DNA of 64,000 bases from Stomorhina lunata (Eukaryota; Arthropoda; Insecta; Diptera; Rhiniidae): positions 40,658,585-40,722,584 of the forward strand of contig OW121742.1 of NCBI GenBank assembly GCA_933228675.1, given 5' to 3'. Under the pieces are notes generated by a model that was not told the DNA's origin, did no database searches, and saw nothing but the letters and a program-made list of their open reading frames with translations. Within the stretch, counting starts at the first letter, position 1. Each line of letters begins with the position of its first letter. Positions 37,401 through 48,275 of the stretch are shown here, one piece after another. A program made the translations under genes and the position numbers.

Positions 37401-39085
37401 TTTATTCGATAATAAAACACACTGTCGCAGCATATTTATGCAGAGTTTAAGCAGATCGAACCTCATCAAACCATTTGTATGATACCAACATTTTCAATCA
37501 ATTATATTTTGATGATCTTACTTCTTGAACCATAAACTCCCGATAATTCCTAGAATATAAAAAATCATTTTACAACCTTCTTCAAATATATCTGGGTTGG
37601 ATATGCAACATTTTATATGCAACATCTTTTGCTAAAACTAAATTGAACCTAATCAAACCATTTGTTTGATAGTAACATACAAGATCACGGCTGATTTATA
37701 AATATAAAGTTTAAGCAAGTCAAACTAGATCAAACAATTTGTTTTACACCAAGTCTGAAAATGCCTTTCAAATATCGCTGGAATGGTTGGATCTTCAAAT
37801 ATAATTGTATCGAATTAGCCAAATTTCACTTAAAACATTCAGTTCTAATATCAAATCGAACTTAATGAGACGATTTGTTTGATGATAAAATGCCCCATCA
37901 CTGAGGACCTAAAAGAGTTCGATCTCGATTTATTGACTTAAATTAGGCTAAATCATTTATTGGAAACAAATAATTTACTTTAAGTTCGATCTAACTTTTT
38001 CGACTTATAACCACCCGATAATTCTGATGATCTGAAAAAAAAGGTCACACTTTCGTGAACTCTTCAAATCAAACCATTTGTTTGATAGTAACATACAAAA
38101 TCACGGCTGATTTATAAGTATAAAGTTTAAGCAAGCCAAACTAGATCAAACCATTTGTTTGACACCAAGTCTTGTATGTCTTGATAATCTTATTGATAAT
38201 CTTCCCGATAGTTCCGATAATCTGAAAATACCTTTCAAATATCGCTGGAATGGTTGGATCTTCAAATATAATTGTATCGAATTAGCCAAATTTCACTTAA
38301 AACATTCAGTTCTAATATCAAATCGAGTTTCATCAGACCATTTGTTTGATGATAAAATGCCCCATCACTGAGGATCTACAAAGTGTTTGAACTCGATTCG
38401 TTGACTTAAATTGAATTATTTAAGTCACTTCTTTGATACAAATATTTTAAGTTTGATATAAATTCTTCAACTCAAAACCACCCGATAATTCTGATAATCT
38501 GAAAAAGAGGTCTCACTATTGTGATCTTTTCAAGCATAACATAACATTTATACATTGCAACATTTATGAAAACTATAGTAACGAAGATATTTTAAAAAGA
38601 GTTGGGGTTCGATGTTTGACTAAAATTGTTTTATACCAAAATTATCAATTAAATTTTTCTAACTTCTATATATAGATTTGTTGCTTTCTTCAAACATAAT
38701 TAAGGTTTGACATGCCACACTTTTGTTATAACATATTTTGCTAAAACTAAATGCTTTACTTCAAGTTTGATCGAACTTCTTTAACATGTAATCACCCGAT
38801 AATTCTGATTCTCCAAAAAAAGAGGTCACATTTTCGTAAACTCTTCAAAAATAACATAACTAACAACATTCATTCGTTGCAACATATTGAGCTGAAATAA
38901 ACATTTATAAAAACCATAATATTGAAGATGATTTGAAAAGAGTTGGAGTTCGATGTTTGACTCAAAGTTCGATGTTTGACACAAATTGTTCGATACCAAA
39001 ATTATCAATCAAATCTTTCCTACATCCTGAACCTGATAACTCCGATAATGTTTTTCACACCAAACATACATATATCACTGGGTTG
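34489..39085. repeat. Second satellite: 432-bp higher-order repeat with subunits of about 185 and 247 bp
   Basis: The phrase CCAGATGATCTTACTTCTTG occurs at 36391, 36576, 36823 and 37008 (with one change in the last), giving subunit spacing of 185 and 247 bp and an overall period of 432. Each subunit carries ATCAAACCATTTGTTTGAT or a variant, a 7-bp inverted pair around a 5-base centre. The best-preserved part is about 35400-37650. Both flanks are diverged relatives, and a longer segment is duplicated at about 37660-37880 and 38080-38365. It is unrelated in sequence to the 31-bp satellites. Confidence 0.88.
37660..38365 (+). repeat. Direct duplication of about 416-467 bp at the right side of the 432-bp satellite
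   Basis: AGTAACATAC at 37671 and 38087 (offset 416) and CCTTTCAAATATCGCTGG at 37764 and 38231 (offset 467) show one duplication. The first copy has lost about 51 bp, including a 'cttgataatcttattgat' segment kept in the second copy. Confidence 0.85.
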
Positions 39086-39904
39086 CAACACTTTACTTAC
39101 AACCTATAACTTTTATTGGTGTATGAAGAAAAAATAACATAGTGTTGGCTTAATTTAGCATTTTGTCGTTGCAATTTTTTTTTGTTGATGTTGCTGTTGT
39201 TGCAACATTTAATTGCCATTTAAACAGTATTTGTGCCGTTTTCTTTATATTTATTTATGATTCCCCCAAATGCCGACATTGAAACGACATCGAACAGACA
39301 AACGTTTTAAAATAAACTACGAAAATACTTAAGTCCGTCCATTGGATTGCATGCAAAGTGCGAAAAGAAAATCAGGTCTTCTTGTCCAATATCATTTTGG
39401 ACTCTTTTTCCTTTTCCAGATTTGTTTTCTTTATTTAAAATTTGAGTGTTTGTGTTGTTCCATTCAACATGTTTGTTGGCACTTTGAATCTTGTCGTCTT
39501 TTATTTTTATTCTTTTTCTGTTGTTGTTGTTTGTTAAAATCATTTAGTTGTTTGCTTTGATTTCGAAGATTTATTTAAATGGATTTTTAACGTTTGACAA
39601 AATTTGCAAAAAAATCGAGAAAAAAAACTTTGTAAGTAGATACAAATGTTTTAAGCCGATCAGCTTCACTGGCAGATGTTTAAAAGGCAAAATGTTTTAA
39701 TCGATCTTGTGCAGTTTATCTAGCAAAATATTGCGATATATTGATTGTTTTATTAATTCAATTGAACAAAAAGAAATGTTGCTTAAAAGTGGAATAATCT
39801 ATCTCAATAGTTGTTCTTAATTTTGTTTTAGGTGTTTAATTTTTGCATTATGCTTTTGATTTATATAATACCACAAATGTGTCAACAGATTCTTTGAGTC
39901 AAAG
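39086..39904. other. Gene-free spacer
   Basis: AT-rich sequence with TTGTTG runs near 39180-39205 and 39520-39535. Antiparallel open frames at 39307-39560 have no domain resemblance. Confidence 0.55.
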
Positions 39905-39924
39905 TCAGCAAGTAAGAGTATTAT

Positions 39925-39941
39925 ATTCGGCTTTGCCGAAT
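39925..39941 (-). other. Subterminal hairpin of the DINE-1-like element
   Basis: A perfect 7-bp stem ATTCGGC/GCCGAAT with a 3-base loop, 15-20 bp from the presumed 3' terminus. The 53.6-kb copy has GGTCA-GGCT-TGACC in the equivalent place. Confidence 0.65.
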
Positions 39942-40245
39942 CTTATATACCCACCAGCAAGTTGAGATAAATATATCATATATAGTACATATATCATATA
40001 TTTTAGTGGTTTTCGGGAGTGGTTTTTACATGAAAGCAGGATGCGGTTTACAAGACCGCATCCTATAAAATTTGATATACTGACCAATAGTTGCAAAAAA
40101 TTTCTGTATTCTAACTTTAGTCGTCATAGCTATTACAATTGTATTCAATTTATCATGATCAAGTACTTCCTATGTTAAATTTTATAATCCTATCTATTAT
40201 AATTAGACAATTATGTTAATAAGGTTTTTATCGTGTCTTCAAGAG

Positions 40246-40295
40246 GCAGACAGAAGAACAGAAAGGCAGACAGAAAGACAGACAGACAGACAGAA

Positions 40296-40346
<51 letters not shown>

Positions 40347-40359
40347 AAGACAGACAGAA
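40246..40359. repeat. (CAGA)n microsatellite
   Basis: CAGA/GACA run with AAAG interruptions, the reverse complement of the CTGT tracts at 10.3-11.0 kb. Confidence 0.95.
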
Positions 40360-40360
40360 A

Positions 40361-40580
40361 TAAGAAATTTTTGAAAATATGTCTATTAAAATAAGAATTT
40401 TTTGAAAAATTTCCTACAAAAATATAAAATTTTTGAATAATTTTCTATAAAAATAAGAAATTTTTGAAAAATTTCTTATAAAAATAAGAAATTTTTAAAA
40501 AATTTCTTATAAGAAAGAAGGAAATTTAAGAAATTTTTGAAAAATTTCTTATAAAAAGAAGAAAGTTTTTAAAAAAATCC
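40361..40580 (+). repeat. Short CCTAT-family block S9a
   Basis: About seven units, duplicated almost base for base at 41151-41365. Confidence 0.85.
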
Positions 40581-41035
40581 ATTTTCACTGCACAACTTTT
40601 TCAAGATATCGAAAATACTTATGTAAAATTTTGTCATCCTAGCTCTTTTTTTAAGGCATTATCAAGCTTTCAATTGATGGACAGATGGACACAAACAACC
40701 TATCTTTTTGGCATTTTTGTGTTTGTTCGTAAGTTTTGTATATGGGGGCTACATACTGGCATTGACATAAGACTTGCTTGTGCTAAATTTAGTGGTTTAA
40801 GCTATAAAAGTTTATCATTTATTGGCATTTAAGTGTATATTACGTGGAATTTAGGCTGTTTCCGTAAGTTTTTTATATGGGGGCTATGGTTATATGAGAA
40901 CCGATTTCGATGAAATTTTATACGCCGAATAATGATCATCTATCATGATCAAGTACTTCCTATGTTAAATTTTATAATCCTATCTATTATAATTAGACAA
41001 TTATGTTAATAAGGTTTTTATCGTGTCTTCAAGAG

Positions 41036-41081
41036 GCAGACAGAAGAACAGAAAGGCAGACAGAAAGACAGACAGACAGAA

Positions 41082-41136
<55 letters not shown>

Positions 41137-41149
41137 AAGACAGACAGAA
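41036..41149. repeat. (CAGA)n microsatellite, second copy
   Basis: Duplicate of the tract at 40246-40359, differing in repeat number within the run. Confidence 0.95.
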
Positions 41150-43575
41150 ATAAGAAATTTTTGAAAATATGTCTATTAAAATAAGAATTTTTTGAAAAAT
41201 TTCCTACAAAAATATAAAATTTTTGAATAATTTTCTATAAAAATAAGAAATTTTTAAAAAATTTCTTATAAAAATAAGTAATTTTTAAAAAATTTCTTAT
41301 AAGAAAGAAAGAAATTTAAGAAATTTTTGAAAAATTTCTTATAAAAAGAAGAAAATTTTTCAAAAAATCCTATTAAAATAAGAACTTTTTGAAAAATTTC
41401 CTATTAAAATAAGAAATTTTTTAAAAATTTCCTATAAAAATAAAAAAAATTTAAAAAATTTCCTATAAAAATAAGAAATTTTTGAAAAATTTCTTATAAA
41501 AATAAAAAATTTTTGAAAAATTTCTTATAAAAATAAGAAATTTTTGAAAAATTACCTATAAAAATAAGAAATTTTAAAAAAAAATTCCTATAAAAATAAG
41601 AAATTTGTAAAAAATTTCATATAAAAATAAGAAATTTTTGAAAAATTTTCTTATAAAAATAAGGAATTGTTGAAAAATTTCCAATTAAAACAAAAAATTT
41701 TAGAAAAATTTCCTCAAAAATATTAGAAATTTTTGAAAAATTTCCCATAAAGAGAGGAAAGTTTTTAAGAAAATTTCCTATTAAAATAAGAAATTTTTGA
41801 AAATTTTTCTTATAAAAATAAGAAATTTTTGCAAATTTTTCTATAAAAATGAGAAATTTTTGAAAAGTTTCCCATAAAAACAACAAATTTTAGAAAAATT
41901 TCCTAATAAAATAAGAAAATTTAGAAAAAATTCCTAAAAAAAATAAGAAATTTTTGATAAATTTCTTATAAAAATAAGAAATTTTTGAAAATTTCCTATA
42001 AAAATAAGAAATTTTTGAAAGATTTTCTTATAAAAATAAGAAATTTTTGAAAAATTTTCTATAAAAATAAGAAATTGTTGAAAAATTTCCTATAAAAACA
42101 ACAAATTTTTGAAATATTTCCTATAAAAATAACAAATTTTTTAAAAATTTTTTTACGAAAGTATGAAAATTTTGAAGAATTTCCTATAAAAACAAGAAAT
42201 TTTCGAAAAATTTTCCTATAAAAATAAGAAATTTTAGAAAAATTTCATATAAAAATTAGAAATTTTTGCAAAATTTCCTGTAAAAATTAGAAATTTTTGA
42301 TAAATTTCTTATAAAAATAATAGATTTTTGAAAAATTTCCTATAAAAATAAGAAATTTTTGAAAAATTTCTTATAAAAATAAGAAATTTTTGAAAAATTA
42401 CCTTTAAAAATAAGAAATTTTTGAAAAATTACCTTTAAAAATAAGAAATTTTTAAAAAATTTCCTCTAAAAATAAGAAATTTTGGAAAAATTTTCTGATA
42501 AAAAAAATAATTTTTGGAAAATTTTCTATAAAAATAAGAAATTTATGAAAAATTTGATATAAAAACAACAAATTTTAGAAAAATTTCCAAAAAAAAAAAA
42601 ATTTTAAAAAATTTGAAAAATTTCCTATAAAAATAACAAATTTTTAAAAAATTTTTTACGAAAGTAAGAAAATTTTGAAAAATTTCCTATAAAAACAAGA
42701 AATTTTTGAAAATTTTTCCTATAAAAAGAAGAAATTTTCGAAATATTTCGTATAAAAATAAGAAGTTTTTAAAAAAATTGCTATAAAAAGAAATTTTTAA
42801 ATAGAAAATTTCCTATAAAAATAAGAAATTTTTGAAAAATTTCGTATGAATATAAGAAATTTTTGAAAAATTTCGTATAAATATAAGAAATTTTTGAAAA
42901 ATTTCGTATAATTATAAGAAATTTTTGAAAAGTTTCCTATAAAAATAAGAAATTTTTAAAAAATGTTCCATTAAAAATAAAAAAATTTTAAAAAATTTCA
43001 TATAAAAATAAGAAATTTTTAAAAAGTTTTCTATATAAAGAAATTTTGGAATAGAAAATTTCCTATTAAAATAATAAATTTTTAAAAAATTTTCTTAAAA
43101 AAATAAGAAATTTTTGAAAAATTTCCTATTAAAATAACAAATTTTTTTTAAATTTTCTATGAAAGTAAGAAAATTTTGAAAAAATTCATATAAAAATAAG
43201 AAATTTTTGAAAAATTTTCTTATAAAAATAAGAAATTTTTGAAAAATTTCCTATAAAAATAAATAATTTTTGAAAAATATCCTTCAATATAAGAAAATTT
43301 TGAAAAATTTCTTATAAAAATAATAAATTTTTTAAAAATTTTCTATGAAAGTAAACAAATTTTGAAAAATTTCCTATAAAAATAAGAAACTTTCGAAAAA
43401 TTTCGTATAAATATATGAAATTTTTGAAAAAATTTCCTATAAAAATAAGAAATTTTTGAAAAATGTTCCCATAAAAATAAGAAATTTTTAAAAAATTTCT
43501 TATGAAAATAAGAAATTAAAAAAAAAATTTTCTATAAAAAGAAATTTTTGAATAAATTCTATAAAGAAAAAATTA
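41150..43575 (+). repeat. Satellite array S9, CCTAT family, inside the DINE-1-like element
   Basis: 31-bp units with TTCCTATAAAAATAAGAAA, moderately diverged, bounded on both sides by CAGA-type tracts belonging to one element. A TTTCGTATAAATATAAG variant is tandemly repeated at about 42840-42920. Confidence 0.92.
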
Positions 43576-43720
43576 AAAACAGACGGACAGATAAATAGAT
43601 AGACAGACAGACATCGCTCAATCTACGCCTATAGCTATGCCATATTTTTCTTATATTCCGGAGTAGCTTCCCCTACTCCGATTCTGATTTTTTTCATATA
43701 ATAGTGATAGTTATAGAGAC

Positions 43721-44778
43721 CCAAATGCCACTGACTCATGTCAAACAGGCGAGAATATTTATTTAAAAATAGAAAACTTTCCTCAGACTTTTCTTTATTG
43801 ACACTTTGCCTTAAGTGTCATATACAAGGTAAAACAAAAGACTTCCCATAATTCAGAAGTCATTTAGATTATCTTAAAAATGTATATTTTTATAAACGCT
43901 TAAACTTTTCAGTGATAAAAGGCGGTCTTTTTTAACAAAGTTTTACTAAATGGTTATTATTAGTTTTTAAACGTTTTCACATAAAAACCAAAATATTTTT
44001 GTATAATTTTCCATTTGTTATATTTACGAGGTAAAAAGTCTTTCAAGTTAAAAGCCTTAACAATAATTCAGGGGTTATTGGATCTAAATGAAATGGAGTT
44101 TTCTTTAATATATTTTTTCTAAAATATTTTATTAATAAATAAAAAAAACGGTGTTTCTTTGTGATGATTAACTAAATGGTTATTAGAGTTTTTGAAATGT
44201 TTTGACATAAAATCTAAAAATGTTAATTATAATTTTTATATTTTATTACTTTTAATAGATAAAAGTCCATTTAAATTAATTTTGAATCAGGTGTTTTGTT
44301 TAGATGTTAAACCTACACTTTTGGAAACTTTTTGTGGAAAACAAAACCAAATTGATTGAAATTTATTTTCATTTTTAAATGTTTAAAACTTTGTCGTTGT
44401 GATTAAAAAGTTATAAAAATTAACAAAATCTGAGACTTAAAATTCTTTAAATTTAAATTTTTTTCAAAGAAAAAAGTCATAAATAAACATTAAGTTAATG
44501 GTTTTAAAAATTTATTTTGAAATGTGACAATATTAAAATTTTGGAACTCATCTACAAAGTAATTTGAGACAAAAGAGGCCTTTAAATAACGGACTTTTTC
44601 CTCTTAATAAATTTTGAAAATGCAAGAATTATATTGAATTCATTTAAAGAACGATCGGGAAAAGAACTAAACATTTTCCACTTGATGTGTTTTTATGGCT
44701 TAATTTGACTTTGATTTTATATGATTTTTTCTAAAGTTTTATGGTGATACTTTAACCATATTTTGAAAAAACCTATAA
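43721..44778. other. Gene-free AT-rich sequence
   Basis: No open frame of note and no recognisable element. Confidence 0.6.
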
Positions 44779-45740
44779 AATTGTAAAACCTTAATTATTT
44801 TCAACATTAAATATTTATTTGAAAATTAATTTAATAAACGCTACAACAAAAAAATGTTTAACATGATTTGATCATAAGGGACAATCATCATAAAGACTAA
44901 TGCACAGTGGAATGAAAATAAAAAATTTTTGAAAAATTTCCTGTAAAAATAAGCAATTTTTGAAAAATTTTCTATAAAAATAAGAAATTTTTGAAAATTT
45001 TCCTATAAAATAAGAAAATTTTAAAAAATTTCCTATAAAAATAAGAAATTTTTGAAAAATTTCCTATAAAAATAAGAAATCTTTGAAAATTTTCCTATAA
45101 AAAATAGGAAATTTTTAAAAAGTTTATTACAAAATAAAGAAATTTTTAACAAATGAGAAATTATGAAATTTTTCAAAACTTTTTTATTTTTATAGGAATT
45201 TTTTTTGTTTTGAAAAATTTCCTATAAAAATATGAAATTTTTGAAAAATTTCCTTTCAAAATGTGAAATTTTTGAAACTTTTCCTATAAAAATAGGAAAT
45301 TTTTGAAAAATTTTCTATAGGAATAGGAAATTTAGGAAAAACTTCATATCAAAATAAAAAATTTTTGAAAAATTGGCTATAAAAAAAGAAATTTTTTAAG
45401 AATTTCCTATAAAAAAAAAGAAAATTTTGAAAAATTTCCTGTAAAAATAAGAAAATTTTGAAAATTTTCCTATGAAAATAAGAAATTTTTTTAAAATTGC
45501 CTATAAAAATATTAAATTTTTGAAAAATTTCCTACAAAAATAAGAATTTTTGAAAAATTTCCTATAAAATTGTAAAACCTTAATTATTTTCAACATTAAA
45601 TATTTATTTGAAAATTAATTTAATAAACGCTACAACAAAAAAAAGGTATAATATGATTTGATCATAAGCGACAATCATCATAAAGACGAAGGCACAGTGG
45701 AATGAAAATAAAAAAAATTTGAAAAATTTCCTGTAAAAGT
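44779..45740 (+). repeat. 790-bp-offset direct duplication of the left flank and start of array S10
   Basis: 'ttgtaaaaccttaattattt' begins at 44781 and 45570, and CACAGTGG at 44903 and 45693. In the first copy the flank follows ordinary sequence ending AAAAAACCTATAAAA; in the second it follows satellite ending AAATTTCCTATAAAA. The shared CCTATAAAA (44772-44780 and 45561-45569) marks the likely crossover point. Confidence 0.92.
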
Positions 45741-48275
45741 AAGAAATTTTTGAAAAATTTTCTATCAAAATAAGAAATTTTTGAAAAATTTTTGAAAAAT
45801 TTCCGATAAAAATCAGAAATTTTTGAAAAATTTCCGATAAAAATCAGAAATTTTTGAAAATTTTCCTATAAAAATAAGAAAATTTTGAAAATTTTCTTAT
45901 AAAAATAGGAAATTTTTGAAAATTTTCTTATAAAATTTGGAAATTTTTGAAAAATTTCCTATAAAAATAGGAAATTTTTGAAAAACTTCCTGTAAAAATA
46001 GGAAATTTTTGAAAAATTTCCTATAAAAATAGGAAATTTTTGAAAAATTTCCTATAAAAATAGCAAATTTTTTAAAAATTTCCTATAAAAATAGGAAATT
46101 TTTGAAAAATTTCCTATAAAAATAGGAAATTTTTGAAAAATTTCCTATAAAAATAGGAAATTTTTGAAAAATTTCCTATAAAAATAGGAAATTTTTGAAA
46201 AATTTCCTATAAAAATAGGAAATTTTTGAAAAATTTCCTATAAAAATAGGAAATTTTTGAAAAATTTCCTATAAAAATAGGAAATTTTTGAAAAATTTCC
46301 TATAAAAATAGGCAATTTTTGAAAAATTTCCTATAAAAATAGGCAATTTTTGAAAAATTTCCTATAAAAATAGGAAATTTTTGAAAAATTTCCTATAAAA
46401 ATAGGAAATTTTTGAAAAATTTCCTATAAAAATAGGAAATTTTTGAAAAATTTCCTATAAAAATAGGAAATTTTTGAAAAATTTCCTATAAAAATAGGAA
46501 ATTTTTGAAAAATTTCCTATAAAAATAGGAAATTTTTGAAAAATTTCCTATAAAAATAGGAAATTTTTGAAAAATTTCCTATAAAAATAGGAAATTTTTG
46601 AAAAATTTCCTATAAAAATAGGAAATTTTTGAAAAATTTCCTATAAAAATAGGAAATTTTTGAAAAATTTCCTATAAAAATAGGAAATTTTTGAAAAATT
46701 TCCTATAAAAATAGGAAATTTTTGAAAAATTTCCTATAAAAATAGGAAATTTTTGAAAAATTTCCTATAAAAATAGGTAATTTTTGAAAAATTTCCTATA
46801 AAAATAGGAAATTTTTAAAAAGTTTAATACAAAATTAAGAAATTTTTGAAAAATTTCCTAGCAAAATGAGAAATTATTATTTTTATTATTTTTATATGAA
46901 ATTTTTCAAAAATTTTACTATTTTTATACGAAATTTTTCAAAAATTTTAAATTTTCATAGGAAATTTCTCAAAAATTTCCTATTTTTATAGGCAATTTTT
47001 CTAAAGTTTCCTTTTTTATAAGAAAATTTTTCTTAAATTTCCTATTTTTATAGCAAATTTTTCAAAAATTTTCTAATTGGAAATTTTTCAAAAATTTCCT
47101 ATTTTTATAGGAAAATTTTCAAAAATTTCCTATTTTTATAGGAAATTTTTCAAAAATTTCCTATTTTTATAGGAAATTTTTCAAAAATTTCCTATTTTTA
47201 TAGGAAATTTTTCAAAAATTTCCTATTTTTATAGGAAATTTTTCAAAAATTTCCTATTTTTATAGGAAATTTTTCAAAAATTTCCTATTTTTATAGGAAA
47301 TTTTTCAAAAATTTCATATTTTTATAGGAAATTTTTCAAAAATTTCATATTTTTATAGGAAATTTTTCAAAAATTTCCTATTTTTATAGGAAATTTTTCA
47401 AAAACTTCCTATTTTTATGGAAATTTTTCAAAAATTTCCTATTTTTATAGGAAATTTTTCAAAAATTTCCTATTTTTATAGGAAATTTTTCAAAAATTTC
47501 CTATTTTTATAGGAAATTTTTCAAAAATTTCCTATTTTTATAGGAAATTTTTCAAAAATTTCCTATTTTTATAGGAAATTTTTCAAAAATTTCCTATTTT
47601 TATAGGAAATTTTTCAAAAATTTCCTATTTTTATAGGAAATTTTTCAAAAATTTCCTATTTTTATAGGAAATTTTTCAAAAATTTCCTATTTTTATAGGA
47701 AATTTTTCAAAAATTTCCTATTTTTATAGGAAATTTTTCAAAAATTTCCTATTTTTATAGGAAATTTTTCAAAAATTTCCTATTTTTATAGGAAATTTTT
47801 CAAAAATTTCCTATTTTTATGGAAATTTTTCAAAAATTTCCTATTATTATAGGAAATTTTTCAAAAATTTCCTATTTTATAGGAAATTTTTCAAAAATTT
47901 CCTATTTTATAGGAAATTTTTCAAAAATTTCCTATTTTTATAGGAAATTTTTCAAAAATTTCCTATTTTTATAGGAAATTTTTCAAAAATTTCCTATTTT
48001 TATAGGAAATTTTTCAAAAATTTCCTATTTTTATAGGAAATTTTTCAAAATTTCCTATTTTTATAGGAAATTTTTCAAAAATTTCCTATTTTTATAGGAA
48101 ATTTTTCAAAAATTTCCTATTTTTATAGGAAATTTTTCAAAAATTTCTATTTTTATAGGAAATTTTTCAAAAATTTCTATTTTTATAGGAAATTTTTCAA
48201 AAATTTCCTATTTTTATAGGAAATTTTTCAAAAATTTGTATTTTCTATACAAATTGTTTTCTTTTATCCCACTGT
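44903..48275. repeat. Satellite array S10, CCTAT family, two inverted half-arrays between CACAGTGG-type inverted ends
   Basis: The left end is CACAGTGGAATGAAAA (44903, duplicated at 45693). The right end, read on the minus strand, is ACAGTGGGATAAAAG (about 48261-48275). Units read TTTTTGAAAAATTTCC to about 46865 and the reverse complement from about 46900 to 48240. Interiors of both halves (about 46000-46800 and 47100-48230) are nearly perfect; the outer and central parts are diverged. The overall form, a large fold-back structure with short unique ends and tandem 31-bp repeats, parallels Drosophila FB elements, whose inverted repeats also contain a 31-bp tandem motif. No sequence similarity to FB is claimed. 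Confidence 0.88.

Larger units (their letters stand above)
40151..41380. repeat. 790-bp-offset direct duplication spanning element body, CAGA tract and satellite start
   Basis: 'tatcatgatcaagtacttcc' begins at 40151 and again at 40941. 'ttgaaaatatgtctatt' begins at 40371 and again at 41161. Both give an offset of 790. Each copy runs about 430 bp through the CAGA tract into the first satellite units. The first copy then breaks off at about 40580 into element body, while the second continues into the long array. Confidence 0.93.
39907..43720 (-). mobile_element. DINE-1-like element expanded by an internal satellite array
   Basis: On the minus strand the order is GTAGATTGAGCGATGTCTGTC (43598-43625 region), a CTGT-type tract, satellite (43575 to 41150), a second CTGT tract, then the body shared with the 10.2-11.6 kb copy ('tttcatcgaaatcggttc', 'aacttacggaaacag', 'tattttcgatatctt', 'caactattggtcagtata'). 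It ends with a hairpin ATTCGGC-TTT-GCCGAAT (39925-39941) and CTTACTTG. A hairpin just before the 3' end is typical of Helitrons; INE-1/DINE-1 ends similarly (general knowledge). The body is interrupted by a 790-bp duplication. The 5' end could not be fixed. Confidence 0.55.
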
